From assembly GCF_016028255.1 (NCBI RefSeq), contig NZ_CP065707.1:496001-560000 (forward strand): a DNA stretch of 64,000 nt. The letters run 5' to 3'. This document shows positions 22,210 to 29,952 of the stretch, piece by piece. The number at the start of each line of letters is the position of its first letter. Position 1 is the stretch's first letter. The translations under genes were made by a program, and so were the position numbers. The DNA comes from Streptococcus oralis. GTDB taxonomy: Bacteria; Bacillota; Bacilli; Lactobacillales; Streptococcaceae. The notes below the pieces were generated by a model. The model had not been told where the DNA came from. It saw only the letters and a program-made list of their open reading frames with translations, and ran no database searches.

Positions 22210-23523
22210 ATGACAAAAGAAGAACGAGCAGAAAAATGGTTTCAGAATATTCCTGAAGCAGAAGCCATTCCTATGCAAACTAAAATGGAGATCTGTAGTC
22301 AGGTAGCGAAACGAATGGCGCTTATATGGCTTGGCCTACTTGGTGGGGAATGCTTGTTCCTATTCTGGGTCACTGGGGGCGAACTTTTTAATCAAGTAGC
22401 GGACTTTCTAAATCAGCTATCAGAAGGGAGCCCCACAAAAAATCGATATAAGGGTCTCGCACTTGCAGGTACTCTTATTTGTCTGCCTGTCTTGATCTTT
22501 CCTAGTGTTGTTGCCCATTTCTTTAGACAAGGTTGGATTCAAAAAGAAGCTGAAAAGGTTGTCAAAGAGATGGCCCCTGTTACAAGTGATCAGCCTTATC
22601 TAGCAGGAGATGAGGGATCAGATTTTGCGAGTATTTCCGGAAGAATCTTTGCGGATTGGGTGCTAGATGATGGTGAGAAGGAACAAAATGGCTTTGAACT
22701 TGAAGAAGTATGGCAGCAACTGGCAGCTGTCCAAGATGGTGATAGGGATTTTCTCACTTTAATACCTCAGCAACCAGTTAAACTAAAGGGGAGTCAGCAT
22801 GTATCGGATTTTGTACAGGTTTGTCAGGATGAAGATTCGGACGGTTTTCATTTTGAGATCAGTGTTGCCGATGCTGAACGGATCGACGAAAATGTAATCT
22901 ACGAAAAAAATGAGCTGAGCAAGAAAGAAACTCAAGACATTCTTCGGGCATATTTGGAGAACAGAGTCACACCAGACCTAGAAGACTGGGAAATTGTACT
23001 AGATATGCGGACAGATGAGCAGAAAAATATCGCAATCTATCAAGAAATAACCCAACTGCTAACAGATGATAGTGAGGTACGATCTCGTTTGACTTCCTGT
23101 TTTGAATCACCGAAAGCCTATTTCAAGCAGTATGCAGAGAGATATGACGAGCGGGGTATAGGAGAAGAAGCCAATGAAGCTACTATAAAATGGCTTGCTA
23201 TTGCTGATGAACTACTTGCTGTGGATGCAGTGGTTGAGTTAGACTGGAAGACAGATAAGGAAGAATTCTTGTACCAACTAGAGCCTCTGGCAGCTAAACA
23301 AACTCTTGATTTGGAGGAGAATTGGTTCGACGAGGATGATGACATCCCTACTTGGTGTAAGATTTTGGATGAAAGATGGGTTGGACACGATTTCTGTCTT
23401 GCTTGTATGGATATTAATAGCGATAGTTATGTGCTATTTATCTGCAAGAGGGATATTCTGGAAAAATTAGTCACCTTGAGTCACACAATCAATCAGCGTT
23501 TCGGCCATGCAAAAAATATGTAA
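22210..23523 (+). CDS. Membrane protein with C-terminal DUF6630-like domain
   Basis: 437 aa from the ATG at 22210 (AGGTGG upstream; the GTG at 22201 has no ribosome site). Two hydrophobic segments lie at about residues 38-57 and 85-107, followed by a long acidic cytoplasmic region. The C-terminal 130 residues (IKWLAIADELLAVDAVVELDW onward, with WCKILDERW and CLACMDINSDSYVLFIC) resemble DUF6630 proteins from memory. Function is unknown. It may form an operon with the small gene at 23555. Confidence 0.55.
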   Translation: MTKEERAEKWFQNIPEAEAIPMQTKMEICSQVAKRMALIWLGLLGGECLFLFWVTGGELFNQVADFLNQLSEGSPTKNRYKGLALAGTLICLPVLIFPSVVAHFFRQGWIQKEAEKVVKEMAPVTSDQPYLAGDEGSDFASISGRIFADWVLDDGEKEQNGFELEEVWQQLAAVQDGDRDFLTLIPQQPVKLKGSQHVSDFVQVCQDEDSDGFHFEISVADAERIDENVIYEKNELSKKETQDILRAYLENRVTPDLEDWEIVLDMRTDEQKNIAIYQEITQLLTDDSEVRSRLTSCFESPKAYFKQYAERYDERGIGEEANEATIKWLAIADELLAVDAVVELDWKTDKEEFLYQLEPLAAKQTLDLEENWFDEDDDIPTWCKILDERWVGHDFCLACMDINSDSYVLFICKRDILEKLVTLSHTINQRFGHAKNM

Positions 23524-23554
23524 TTGCTAGTGTATTTTAAGGAGGTAATTCAAG

Positions 23555-23824
23555 ATGACTTTTGTGTTTAAGGATGCACCCAACACAGCCTGTATCGTTT
23601 GTCACCATGTCTTGACTGGGAAAAATCCGATTACCTTTATCTCCCACGATGAAGAAGACGGTATGTGGCAATTTCTATGTTCAGAAGACCACAGTAGAGA
23701 GGACGCACGCCTCATTTCCCTAGCTGAAGCATTTAAACTAGATGCATCTATCGGACAAGTCGCGGATATGCCTTGTGGCTACGCGGTGGAAAGAAAAGAT
23801 GGGCTTGCTGGCTGGAAATCATGA
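23555..23824 (+). CDS. Small uncharacterised protein with a CxxCHH motif
   Basis: 89 aa with a strong ribosome site (AAGGAGGT). It has CIVCHHVL near the N-terminus (C13, C16, H17, H18), WQFLCSEDH and MPCGYAVERK. The Cys/His spacing could bind metal, but the pattern also resembles DUF2185-like immunity domains; I cannot decide. It follows the DUF6630 gene by 31 bp. Confidence 0.6.
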   Translation: MTFVFKDAPNTACIVCHHVLTGKNPITFISHDEEDGMWQFLCSEDHSREDARLISLAEAFKLDASIGQVADMPCGYAVERKDGLAGWKS

Positions 23825-23924
23825 CCTTCCTAACAGTTGGAGTTCTGTCTAAGATAACTTGTATGAAAATTAAAGAAATCTAGAGAGGCTTAGATGGAAA
23901 TTGGAAGAAAATGCATTCCAATGG

Positions 23925-23960
23925 TATAATTAAAGGTAGCAAGACAAGTTAAAGGAGGCC
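23925..23960 (+). promoter_or_regulatory. Extended -10 promoter and ribosome site of the YbaK-type gene
   Basis: TGGTATAAT ends at 23930 and AAAGGAGG lies at 23951-23958, both close to consensus. It starts an independent transcript for the gene at 23966. Confidence 0.7.
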
Positions 23961-23965
23961 AGCAA

Positions 23966-24454
23966 ATGGAAGCATACGAAAAAGTAGTAGAAATGCTAAA
24001 TGGGCTAGATATTCCCTTTGAAATCGTGGAGCACGAGCCAGCCTTTACAACGGAGCAGGCCGACAGCTTTATCGAAGGGATCGAAGGCGTCCGTACCAAG
24101 ACTATGTTTCTCACCAACAAAAAGAAAACAGCCTATTATCTCGTGATTATGGATGATAAGAAACGTTTGGATATGGACCTCTTGAAAGACTTGGTAGGAG
24201 CCAATAGAATCCGTATGGCTTCCTCTGAGAGCTTGTTTGAAAAAATGAGCTTGCCCGCAGGCGTTGTATCTCCATTTGGCTTGCTGAACAATACTGATAA
24301 GGACATTCAAGTTTATTTCGACAAAGAAATCATGTCTGAAAAACGGATGAGTTTTCACCCCAATACCAACGAGAAAACCCTCTTTTTGGACACGACAGAT
24401 ATACTCAAATTCCTAGAAGCTATTGGCTATGAGGTTCATATCATCGAGTTATAA
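23966..24454 (+). CDS. YbaK/ProX-type aminoacyl-tRNA deacylase
   Basis: 162-aa trans-editing domain protein related to the INS domain of ProRS. The ProX/PrdX group hydrolyses mischarged Ala-tRNA(Pro). Visible features: VEHEPAFTTEQA near residue 22, the Lys in KTMFLTNKKKTAYYLVIMD and LPAGVVSPFGLLN around 95. Length fits the family. Start supported by AAAGGAGG. A terminator follows, convergent with the minus-strand sulfur operon. Confidence 0.82.
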   Translation: MEAYEKVVEMLNGLDIPFEIVEHEPAFTTEQADSFIEGIEGVRTKTMFLTNKKKTAYYLVIMDDKKRLDMDLLKDLVGANRIRMASSESLFEKMSLPAGVVSPFGLLNNTDKDIQVYFDKEIMSEKRMSFHPNTNEKTLFLDTTDILKFLEAIGYEVHIIEL

Positions 24455-24463
24455 ATATTAAAG

Positions 24464-24497
24464 AAACCGACTAAGTTCATCTTAATCGGTTTTTTTG
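24464..24497 (+). terminator. Terminator of the YbaK-type gene
   Basis: The arms aaaccgactaag/cttaatcggttt (one mismatch) are followed by T7. It lies 2 bp from the stop codon of the opposing rhodanese gene and its A-rich left flank may also serve the other strand. Confidence 0.8.
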
Positions 24498-24498
24498 A

Positions 24499-24795
24499 TT
24501 ATTCTACCTCACCTGGCCAGTGGTTCATACCACCTTCTACGTTGATAACGGTGAGGCCTTGGGCGCTGAGAAATTGACAGGCAGAGGCAGAACGCACTCC
24601 ACCTTGACAGATGACATGGTATTCATGGGCAGGTTTGAGTTCTTTGTAGCCTTGCTCCAAGGTACTTAACGGAAGATTTTTGGCACCTGGTGCATGTCCT
24701 GCTTGGAATTCATGTACTTCACGGACATCGATAAGATCTAGATTTTCATGTTGATATTTTTCATAAAAGTCAGCCATGCTGATATTAGTTACCAT
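24499..24795 (-). CDS. Single-domain rhodanese (sulfurtransferase)
   Basis: 98-aa rhodanese with an active-site loop CQGGVRS (Cys63), N-terminal LIDVREVHEFQAGHAPGA, and no inactive second domain. It moves sulfane sulfur between persulfide carriers. The start (AAGGAG 6 nt upstream) overlaps the end of the CoA-disulfide reductase gene by 11 bp, so translation is likely coupled. It is the last gene of the CstR-type operon. Confidence 0.9.
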   Translation of the reverse strand: MVTNISMADFYEKYQHENLDLIDVREVHEFQAGHAPGAKNLPLSTLEQGYKELKPAHEYHVICQGGVRSASACQFLSAQGLTVINVEGGMNHWPGEVE

Positions 24796-26440
24796 ATTCT
24801 ACTCCTTCTGGGTTAGCCATTTTGTATAGTGAATAAGCGCCGTCAAGGTTTTGGACGGTAAATCCTGCTTGTTTGAGGATACGCTCTGCGATATAGCTGC
24901 GCAAACCACTGTGGCAGCTAACGATGTAGGCTTGGTTCTTGTCCAGTTCGTCCAAGCGTTCCCGTAGTTCGTTTAGGGGGATGTGGATGGTGTCGACTTT
25001 GAGTCGACCACTTTGGAATTCGCCACTGGTCCGCACGTCTAGGAATTTCTTTCCTTTAGCTAGTTCGTCTTCGAGCTGGTACCATTGAACGTTGTCGCTG
25101 AGACCTTCAATAAGGTTCAAGGCTGCGTAACCCAGCATATTGACGGGATCCTTGGCAGAGCCAAATGGTGGCGCATAGGTAAACTCTAACTCTGGTAAGT
25201 CAAAGACGGTGAGATTTCCCTTGATAGCAGTTGCCAGGATATCGATTCGCTTGTCAACACCTTTCTTCCCGACTCCTTGGGCACCGTAGATTTTTCCAGT
25301 GGTTGGGTCAAAGAGGAGCTTCAAGGTCATATCAGTAGCGCCTGGATAATAACCAGCATGGTCTTTCCCACTGACATGAAGGGCCTTGTAAGGAAGTTGA
25401 TTCATGCTAAGACTACGTTCGCTGAGACCAGTCGAAGTAGCTGTCATATCAAAGGCACGAACGATAGCAGTGCCGATACTGCCCTTGTTGGTACGACCGA
25501 GTCCTGCGATGACGTCCGCTACTTGTCGTCCTTGACGATTAGCAGGAGAAGCGAGAGAGATGAGGGCATCTTGGCCAGTAATCTCTTGCTTGACGACGAT
25601 GGCATCTCCAACTGCAAAAATATCTTTTTGACTGGTTTCGTAATGTTCATCGACCAGAATCCCACCACGAAGTCCCAGTTTAATCCCCGCAGCTTTAGCC
25701 AATCCGTTTTCAGGTTGAACACCGACAGATAAGATAGTGAGGTCAGAAGCGATCTTTTGCCCGTTTTCGAGAATGATGACTTTTCCTTGGTCTTCAAATC
25801 GAGTCGCAGACTGAGAAGTGATAATGCGAACGCCGTTTTTGACCAATTCTGCTTGGACAAAGGCTGCCATTTCGTGATCTAATGGTGGCAAGACATGGGG
25901 TGCTTTCTCAACGATAGTAACTTGCAATCCACGTTTCGCCAGGTTTTCAGCCATTTCAAGCCCGATAAAGCCTGCACCGATAACGACAGCTTCTTTTGGA
26001 TGATTGTCCAAGGCTGCCATAATTTCATCAAGATCGGGAACGTTGCGGAGTGTGAAGGCATTTTCAGCTTCTGCTAACCCTTCAATGGCAGGAACAAAAG
26101 GTTTGGCTCCTGGGGAGAGGATCAGTTTGTCGTAGCTCTCTGTGAATTCCTGTCCATCATGTCGCACAGTCACCGTGTGTTCTTTTGGCGAAATCTGGAT
26201 GACTTCATGAAATGGTCGCACATCAAGATTAAATCGCGCTTTGAGACTTTCAGGGGTTTGGACCAATAAACTATCACGGTTTGCAATTTCTCCTGAAACA
26301 TAGTAAGGAAGTCCGCAGTTTGCAAAGGAAACAAAGGGACCTTTCTCAAAAATAGTGATTTCAGCGTCTTCCATGAGACGTCTGAGACGGGTTGCTGCTG
26401 ACATACCGCCTGCAACTCCTCCGACAATGATAATTTTCAT
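24785..26440 (-). CDS. CoA-disulfide/persulfide reductase fused to rhodanese
   Basis: 551 aa. An FAD/NAD(P)H disulfide reductase (about 1-445) has the FAD motif GGVAGGMSAATRLRR and redox Cys42 in SFANCGLPYY, the single-cysteine site of CoA-disulfide reductases. A second dinucleotide fold starts at VIGAGFIGLEMAENL (about 153). A C-terminal rhodanese (about 455-551) has loop CHSGLRS (Cys509). Such fusions reduce CoA persulfide and, in Enterococcus faecalis, belong to the CstR regulon. The neighbouring rhodaneses support that role here. Confidence 0.9.
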   Translation of the reverse strand: MKIIIVGGVAGGMSAATRLRRLMEDAEITIFEKGPFVSFANCGLPYYVSGEIANRDSLLVQTPESLKARFNLDVRPFHEVIQISPKEHTVTVRHDGQEFTESYDKLILSPGAKPFVPAIEGLAEAENAFTLRNVPDLDEIMAALDNHPKEAVVIGAGFIGLEMAENLAKRGLQVTIVEKAPHVLPPLDHEMAAFVQAELVKNGVRIITSQSATRFEDQGKVIILENGQKIASDLTILSVGVQPENGLAKAAGIKLGLRGGILVDEHYETSQKDIFAVGDAIVVKQEITGQDALISLASPANRQGRQVADVIAGLGRTNKGSIGTAIVRAFDMTATSTGLSERSLSMNQLPYKALHVSGKDHAGYYPGATDMTLKLLFDPTTGKIYGAQGVGKKGVDKRIDILATAIKGNLTVFDLPELEFTYAPPFGSAKDPVNMLGYAALNLIEGLSDNVQWYQLEDELAKGKKFLDVRTSGEFQSGRLKVDTIHIPLNELRERLDELDKNQAYIVSCHSGLRSYIAERILKQAGFTVQNLDGAYSLYKMANPEGVEYGN

Positions 26441-26460
26441 TGACTTTCTCCTTTATGCTT

Positions 26461-26766
26461 CTAGATGACCTTACCTGTCCAAGCACTCATACCGCCTCGG
26501 ACATTGATGACATCGTAGCCTTTTTTCTTAAGCTTTTTCGCAGCTAGTTTGCTTCGTACACCAGAATGACAAATGACATAGAGTGTTTCTTTTGTCGCTG
26601 GTGTGTAAGAACCGATTTCCGTTAAAGGAACATTTTTTGCATTTTTGATATGACCTCTACGGAATTCCATAGGCGTCCGAACATCTAGTAGCTGAATTGG
26701 TTCTCTGAGTTTAGCTTCTAACTCGCTGGTAGAAATACTGTCAATTTTTGTAAATAAGTGAAACAT
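26461..26766 (-). CDS. Single-domain rhodanese, first gene of the operon
   Basis: 101 aa from the ATG at 26766, which has GGGAGG upstream; a GTG two codons earlier (26772) overlaps that site. Rhodanese loop CHSGVRS with Cys66, preceded by LLDVRTPMEFRRGHI. It is the promoter-proximal gene, 20 bp before the CoA-disulfide reductase. The mRNA start lies beside a CsoR/CstR-type palindrome. Confidence 0.9.
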   Translation of the reverse strand: MFHLFTKIDSISTSELEAKLREPIQLLDVRTPMEFRRGHIKNAKNVPLTEIGSYTPATKETLYVICHSGVRSKLAAKKLKKKGYDVINVRGGMSAWTGKVI

Positions 26767-26777
26767 AGGCACCTCCC

Positions 26778-26826
26778 AATATACCCTTATGGGGTATATT
26801 AAACCATGAAGTCAAGCTTTTGTCAA
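26778..26826 (-). promoter_or_regulatory. Promoter with CsoR/CstR-type operator for the sulfur operon
   Basis: On the minus strand TTGACA (26821-26826), a 17-bp spacer and an extended -10 TGG-TTTAAT (26798-26803). A perfect inverted repeat, aatataccc and gggtatatt separated by 5 bp (26778-26800), overlaps the end of the -10. TACCC/GGGTA half sites of this spacing are characteristic of CsoR/CstR operators. This site is the best candidate target of the repressor encoded at 21900. Confidence 0.8.
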
Positions 26827-26942
26827 GCAAGTTGTTTTGAGTTGGGATGGGGAATGGTTTCGAGAGTCTAGAAAGCAGGCCATTCTTGACCTTTCAAAGG
26901 CTTTTTGATATGATGGGGCCAAAGTAAGTATGAGGTGATAAG

Positions 26943-27500
26943 ATGACTAGCGAATACCAGAAAATGATAGCAGGGGAGCCTTACCGTCCGTCGGACCCAG
27001 AGTTACGGACCTTGGCGCAGGCTTCTCGCCAAAAACAGGCTGCCTTTAACCGAGAAGAAGATCCCTTGAAGGGTGCGGAGATTATCAAGACTTGGTTTGG
27101 TTCAACTGGGCAAAATCTCTATGTCAATCCACGTCTGGTGGTCGATTATGGGGTCAACATCCATCTAGGGGAAAATTTTTATTCTAATTGGAACTTGACC
27201 ATGCTGGATGTTTGTCCGATTCGCATCGGGAACAACGCCATGCTTGGCCCCAACTGTCAGTTTTTAACCCCACTCCATCCACTGGATCCGCATGAACGCA
27301 ATTCAGGGGTCGAATACGGCAAGCCCATCACCATCGGAGATAATTTCTGGGCTGGAGGTGGCGTCATTGTCCTTCCTGGAGTGACACTGGGTAATAATGT
27401 CGTCGCTGGAGCAGGGGCCGTGATTACCAAGTCCTTCGGCGACAATGTCGTCCTAGGTGGCAATCCTGCGCGTGTTATCAAGGAAATCCCTGTGAAATAG
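26943..27500 (+). CDS. Maltose/galactoside O-acetyltransferase (left-handed beta-helix)
   Basis: 185-aa hexapeptide-repeat acetyltransferase that transfers acetyl from CoA to a sugar hydroxyl. The N-terminal Maa domain (EYQKMIAGEPYRPSDPEL) is followed by LbH repeats: LGENFYSNWNLTMLD, IRIGNNAMLGPNCQF with the active-site His in LTPLHPLD, and ITIGDNFWAGGGVIVLPGV. A single gene, closed by a terminator. Confidence 0.88.
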   Translation: MTSEYQKMIAGEPYRPSDPELRTLAQASRQKQAAFNREEDPLKGAEIIKTWFGSTGQNLYVNPRLVVDYGVNIHLGENFYSNWNLTMLDVCPIRIGNNAMLGPNCQFLTPLHPLDPHERNSGVEYGKPITIGDNFWAGGGVIVLPGVTLGNNVVAGAGAVITKSFGDNVVLGGNPARVIKEIPVK

Positions 27501-27506
27501 AAGTGA

Positions 27507-27533
27507 AAAGGAACAGCTAGGGCTGTTCTTTTT
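27507..27533 (+). terminator. Terminator after the acetyltransferase
   Basis: gaacagc-tagg-gctgttc with perfect 7-bp arms and T5. The remaining gap to 27792 (about 260 bp) shows no gene; a promoter for the following lipoprotein must be there but I could not fix it. Confidence 0.85.
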
Positions 27534-27792
27534 ATGAGTTTTAGTCTTATAAATTTTTCTTCTTTTTGGCTTTCTTGGTCAAGGAGACATCGCACTGGGG
27601 AATCTTGGTTTAAAAAATCTATTAAAGGTAGTCCAGAGTTCAAAAATTGTTTTTAGCAGTCCTTTCTAAAAAATTACTAGGCGAAATCTAATCCAAACTA
27701 AATTTAAGGAAACTTTCAGAAAAGTTTTAGTTTTGTTTCAGAAATCTTCTGTAGACTGTCTAGCTATATCATACGAAGAAGAGGAAAAAGGT

Positions 27793-29028
27793 ATGAAATC
27801 AAAAAAATGGTCCCTACTCGTAACGAGTTTAACGGCAATGGTACTGATGGCAGCATGTGCCCAGTCAACAACTACATCCAATACCAATGCAACGACAAAT
27901 AGTGCCACAACAACTGCAACAAAGACAAACCAATCTTCCTATTTTACAGAGAAGGACTATGATACTTCTTATGATGAAAGTACAGCTTCTAAGATTGAGC
28001 TATCTGGCTCATCAGCAAACGTCTCTGGAGATGGGGTGACAGTCTCTGAATCAACAGTGACCATCACAAAATCTGGAACCTATGTAATTTCAGGTCAGTC
28101 TGACGGAGTGCAGATCAAGATCGAGGCAGATAAGTCTGCAGATGTTCATCTAGTCCTAAAAGGTGCGACCATGACCAATACCAATGCAGCGATATCTGCG
28201 ACATCAGCTGGCCATGTCTACTTGACTCTAGCAGAGGGGACCACCAACAGTTTCTCTGACTCAAGCTCTAACAGCGACGAAAAAGCAGACGCAGCTCTTT
28301 TTTCTAAGGTGGATTTGACCATCAACGGGAAAGGAACTCTCAATGTAGATGGCAAGAAGAACAATGGTATCAAGGCCAATGACACCCTCCACATCACGGG
28401 TGGCACCTATAACATCACAGCAGTTGGCGATGCCTTTAATGTCAATGATGAACTCAATATCACTGGTACGACCATGACTATCGATGCCAAGGAAGATGGC
28501 GTAAAGGTGGACAATGACGAGGATACTTCAGTCGGAACCATGTACCTATCCAACAACAACATCACCGTTACAGCAGGAGATGATGGCATCCACGCATCAG
28601 GTGATTTGGTTATCGATAGTGGTACCTATACCGTCAAGAATTCGACAGAAGGACTTGAAGGTAAGTCGATCACTATCAACGGTGGGGACATTACCATCTA
28701 CTCAACAGATGATGGAGTCAATGCAGCTAATAAAAACGCCCAACAGAGTGAAATCTTCTTTACCATGAACGGTGGGAACCTGACAGTAGAAGTCGGTCAA
28801 GGAGACACAGATCCAATTGACTCAAACGGCAATATCACGGTCACAGGCGGAACCATTAAAATGACTGGTCAAACAGGTTTTGACTTCGATGGAACTGCGA
28901 CCTACACAGGTGGAGATATCTATCTCAATGGTGAAAAACAAACGGAAATTGTCAACTCTATGCCTGGAGGCGGTGGACCAAATGGAGGCCCTCAAGGCGG
29001 AGGTCCAGCCCCTGGCGGACAAGGATAA
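27793..29028 (+). CDS. DUF4353-type carbohydrate-binding-like lipoprotein
   Basis: 411 aa from the ATG at 27793 (GAGGAAAAAGG upstream). Lipoprotein signal with lipobox LMAAC (Cys about 22), a Thr/Asn-rich linker, then a long beta-solenoid-like region of short repeats (VHLVLKGATMTNTNAAI, NNGIKANDTLHITGG, GIHASGDLVIDSG). Such repeats mark the family sometimes named carbohydrate-binding domain-containing. The C-terminus is Gly/Pro-rich (PGGGGPNGGPQGGG). Ligand is unknown. Confidence 0.75.
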   Translation: MKSKKWSLLVTSLTAMVLMAACAQSTTTSNTNATTNSATTTATKTNQSSYFTEKDYDTSYDESTASKIELSGSSANVSGDGVTVSESTVTITKSGTYVISGQSDGVQIKIEADKSADVHLVLKGATMTNTNAAISATSAGHVYLTLAEGTTNSFSDSSSNSDEKADAALFSKVDLTINGKGTLNVDGKKNNGIKANDTLHITGGTYNITAVGDAFNVNDELNITGTTMTIDAKEDGVKVDNDEDTSVGTMYLSNNNITVTAGDDGIHASGDLVIDSGTYTVKNSTEGLEGKSITINGGDITIYSTDDGVNAANKNAQQSEIFFTMNGGNLTVEVGQGDTDPIDSNGNITVTGGTIKMTGQTGFDFDGTATYTGGDIYLNGEKQTEIVNSMPGGGGPNGGPQGGGPAPGGQG

Positions 29029-29035
29029 AAAAGAA

Positions 29036-29067
29036 TCTCCTTTCTCGAAAGAGAAGGGAGACTTTTT
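29036..29067 (+). terminator. Terminator after the DUF4353 lipoprotein
   Basis: tctcctttctc-gaaa-gagaagggaga stem (one wobble), then acttttt. Confidence 0.8.
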
Positions 29068-29154
29068 GTGTTGTTACTGGAGGAAATGTAAAGATAACTC
29101 CTTGACACTCCGTCAGCTTTTGATACAATAGTACAAAATTACAGGAGGTGGGCT

Positions 29155-29919
29155 ATGATTCAGAAACATGCAATTCCCATTTTAGAGTTTGATGACAATC
29201 CCCAGGCGGTCCTTATGCCAACACATGAGGGGCTAGATTTAAAGTTGCCAAAGAAGTGTATCTATGCGTTTTTGGAGGAAGAGATTGACCGCTATGCTCA
29301 GGAAGTAGGCGCGGACTGTATTGGTGAGTTCGTTTCGGCCACCAAAACCTATCCAGTATATGTCATCAACTACAAGGGTGAGAGGATTTGTCTGGCTCAA
29401 GCGCCTGTTGGTTCTGCTCCAGCGGCCCAGTTTATGGATTGGTTGATTGGCTATGGTGTGGAGCAAATCATTTCCGCTGGAACCTGTGGCGTCCTAGCCG
29501 ATATAGAGGAAAATGCCTTTCTCGTCCCTGTTCGCGCTCTGCGAGATGAGGGGACCAGCTACCACTATGTAGCGCCTTCTCGTTATATGGAGATGCAGAT
29601 TGAGGCTGTCTCTGCCATTGAGCAAGTTTTGGAGCAAAGAGGCATTCCTTATGAGGAAGTTATGACTTGGACGACAGATGGTTTTTACCGAGAGACGGCT
29701 GAAAAGGTTGCCTATCGCAAGGAAGAAGGCTGCGCTGTTGTGGAAATGGAGTGCTCGGCTCTTGCGGCAGTGGCTCAGCTACGTGGGGTTGTCTGGGGAG
29801 AATTGCTCTTTACCGCAGATTCCTTGGCAGATCTGGACAACTACGACAGTCGTGACTGGGGCTCTGAAGCTTTTGATAAGGCACTCGAACTCTGTCTTGC
29901 CATTGTGCACCACATGTGA
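29155..29919 (+). CDS. Nucleoside phosphorylase (NP-I family)
   Basis: 254 aa, uridine/purine nucleoside phosphorylase superfamily, cleaving nucleosides with phosphate to base and ribose-1-phosphate. Features: APVGSAPAAQFMDWLIGYGV, the phosphate-site motif ISAGTCGVL, and VVEMECSALAAVAQ, which holds the ribose-contacting Met-Glu. The base specificity cannot be read from sequence alone. It precedes ktrB by 33 bp and may be co-transcribed. Confidence 0.85.
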   Translation: MIQKHAIPILEFDDNPQAVLMPTHEGLDLKLPKKCIYAFLEEEIDRYAQEVGADCIGEFVSATKTYPVYVINYKGERICLAQAPVGSAPAAQFMDWLIGYGVEQIISAGTCGVLADIEENAFLVPVRALRDEGTSYHYVAPSRYMEMQIEAVSAIEQVLEQRGIPYEEVMTWTTDGFYRETAEKVAYRKEEGCAVVEMECSALAAVAQLRGVVWGELLFTADSLADLDNYDSRDWGSEAFDKALELCLAIVHHM

Positions 29920-29952
29920 GTGCTCTTACTGTTTTTATGGTAGAATGTAGTT

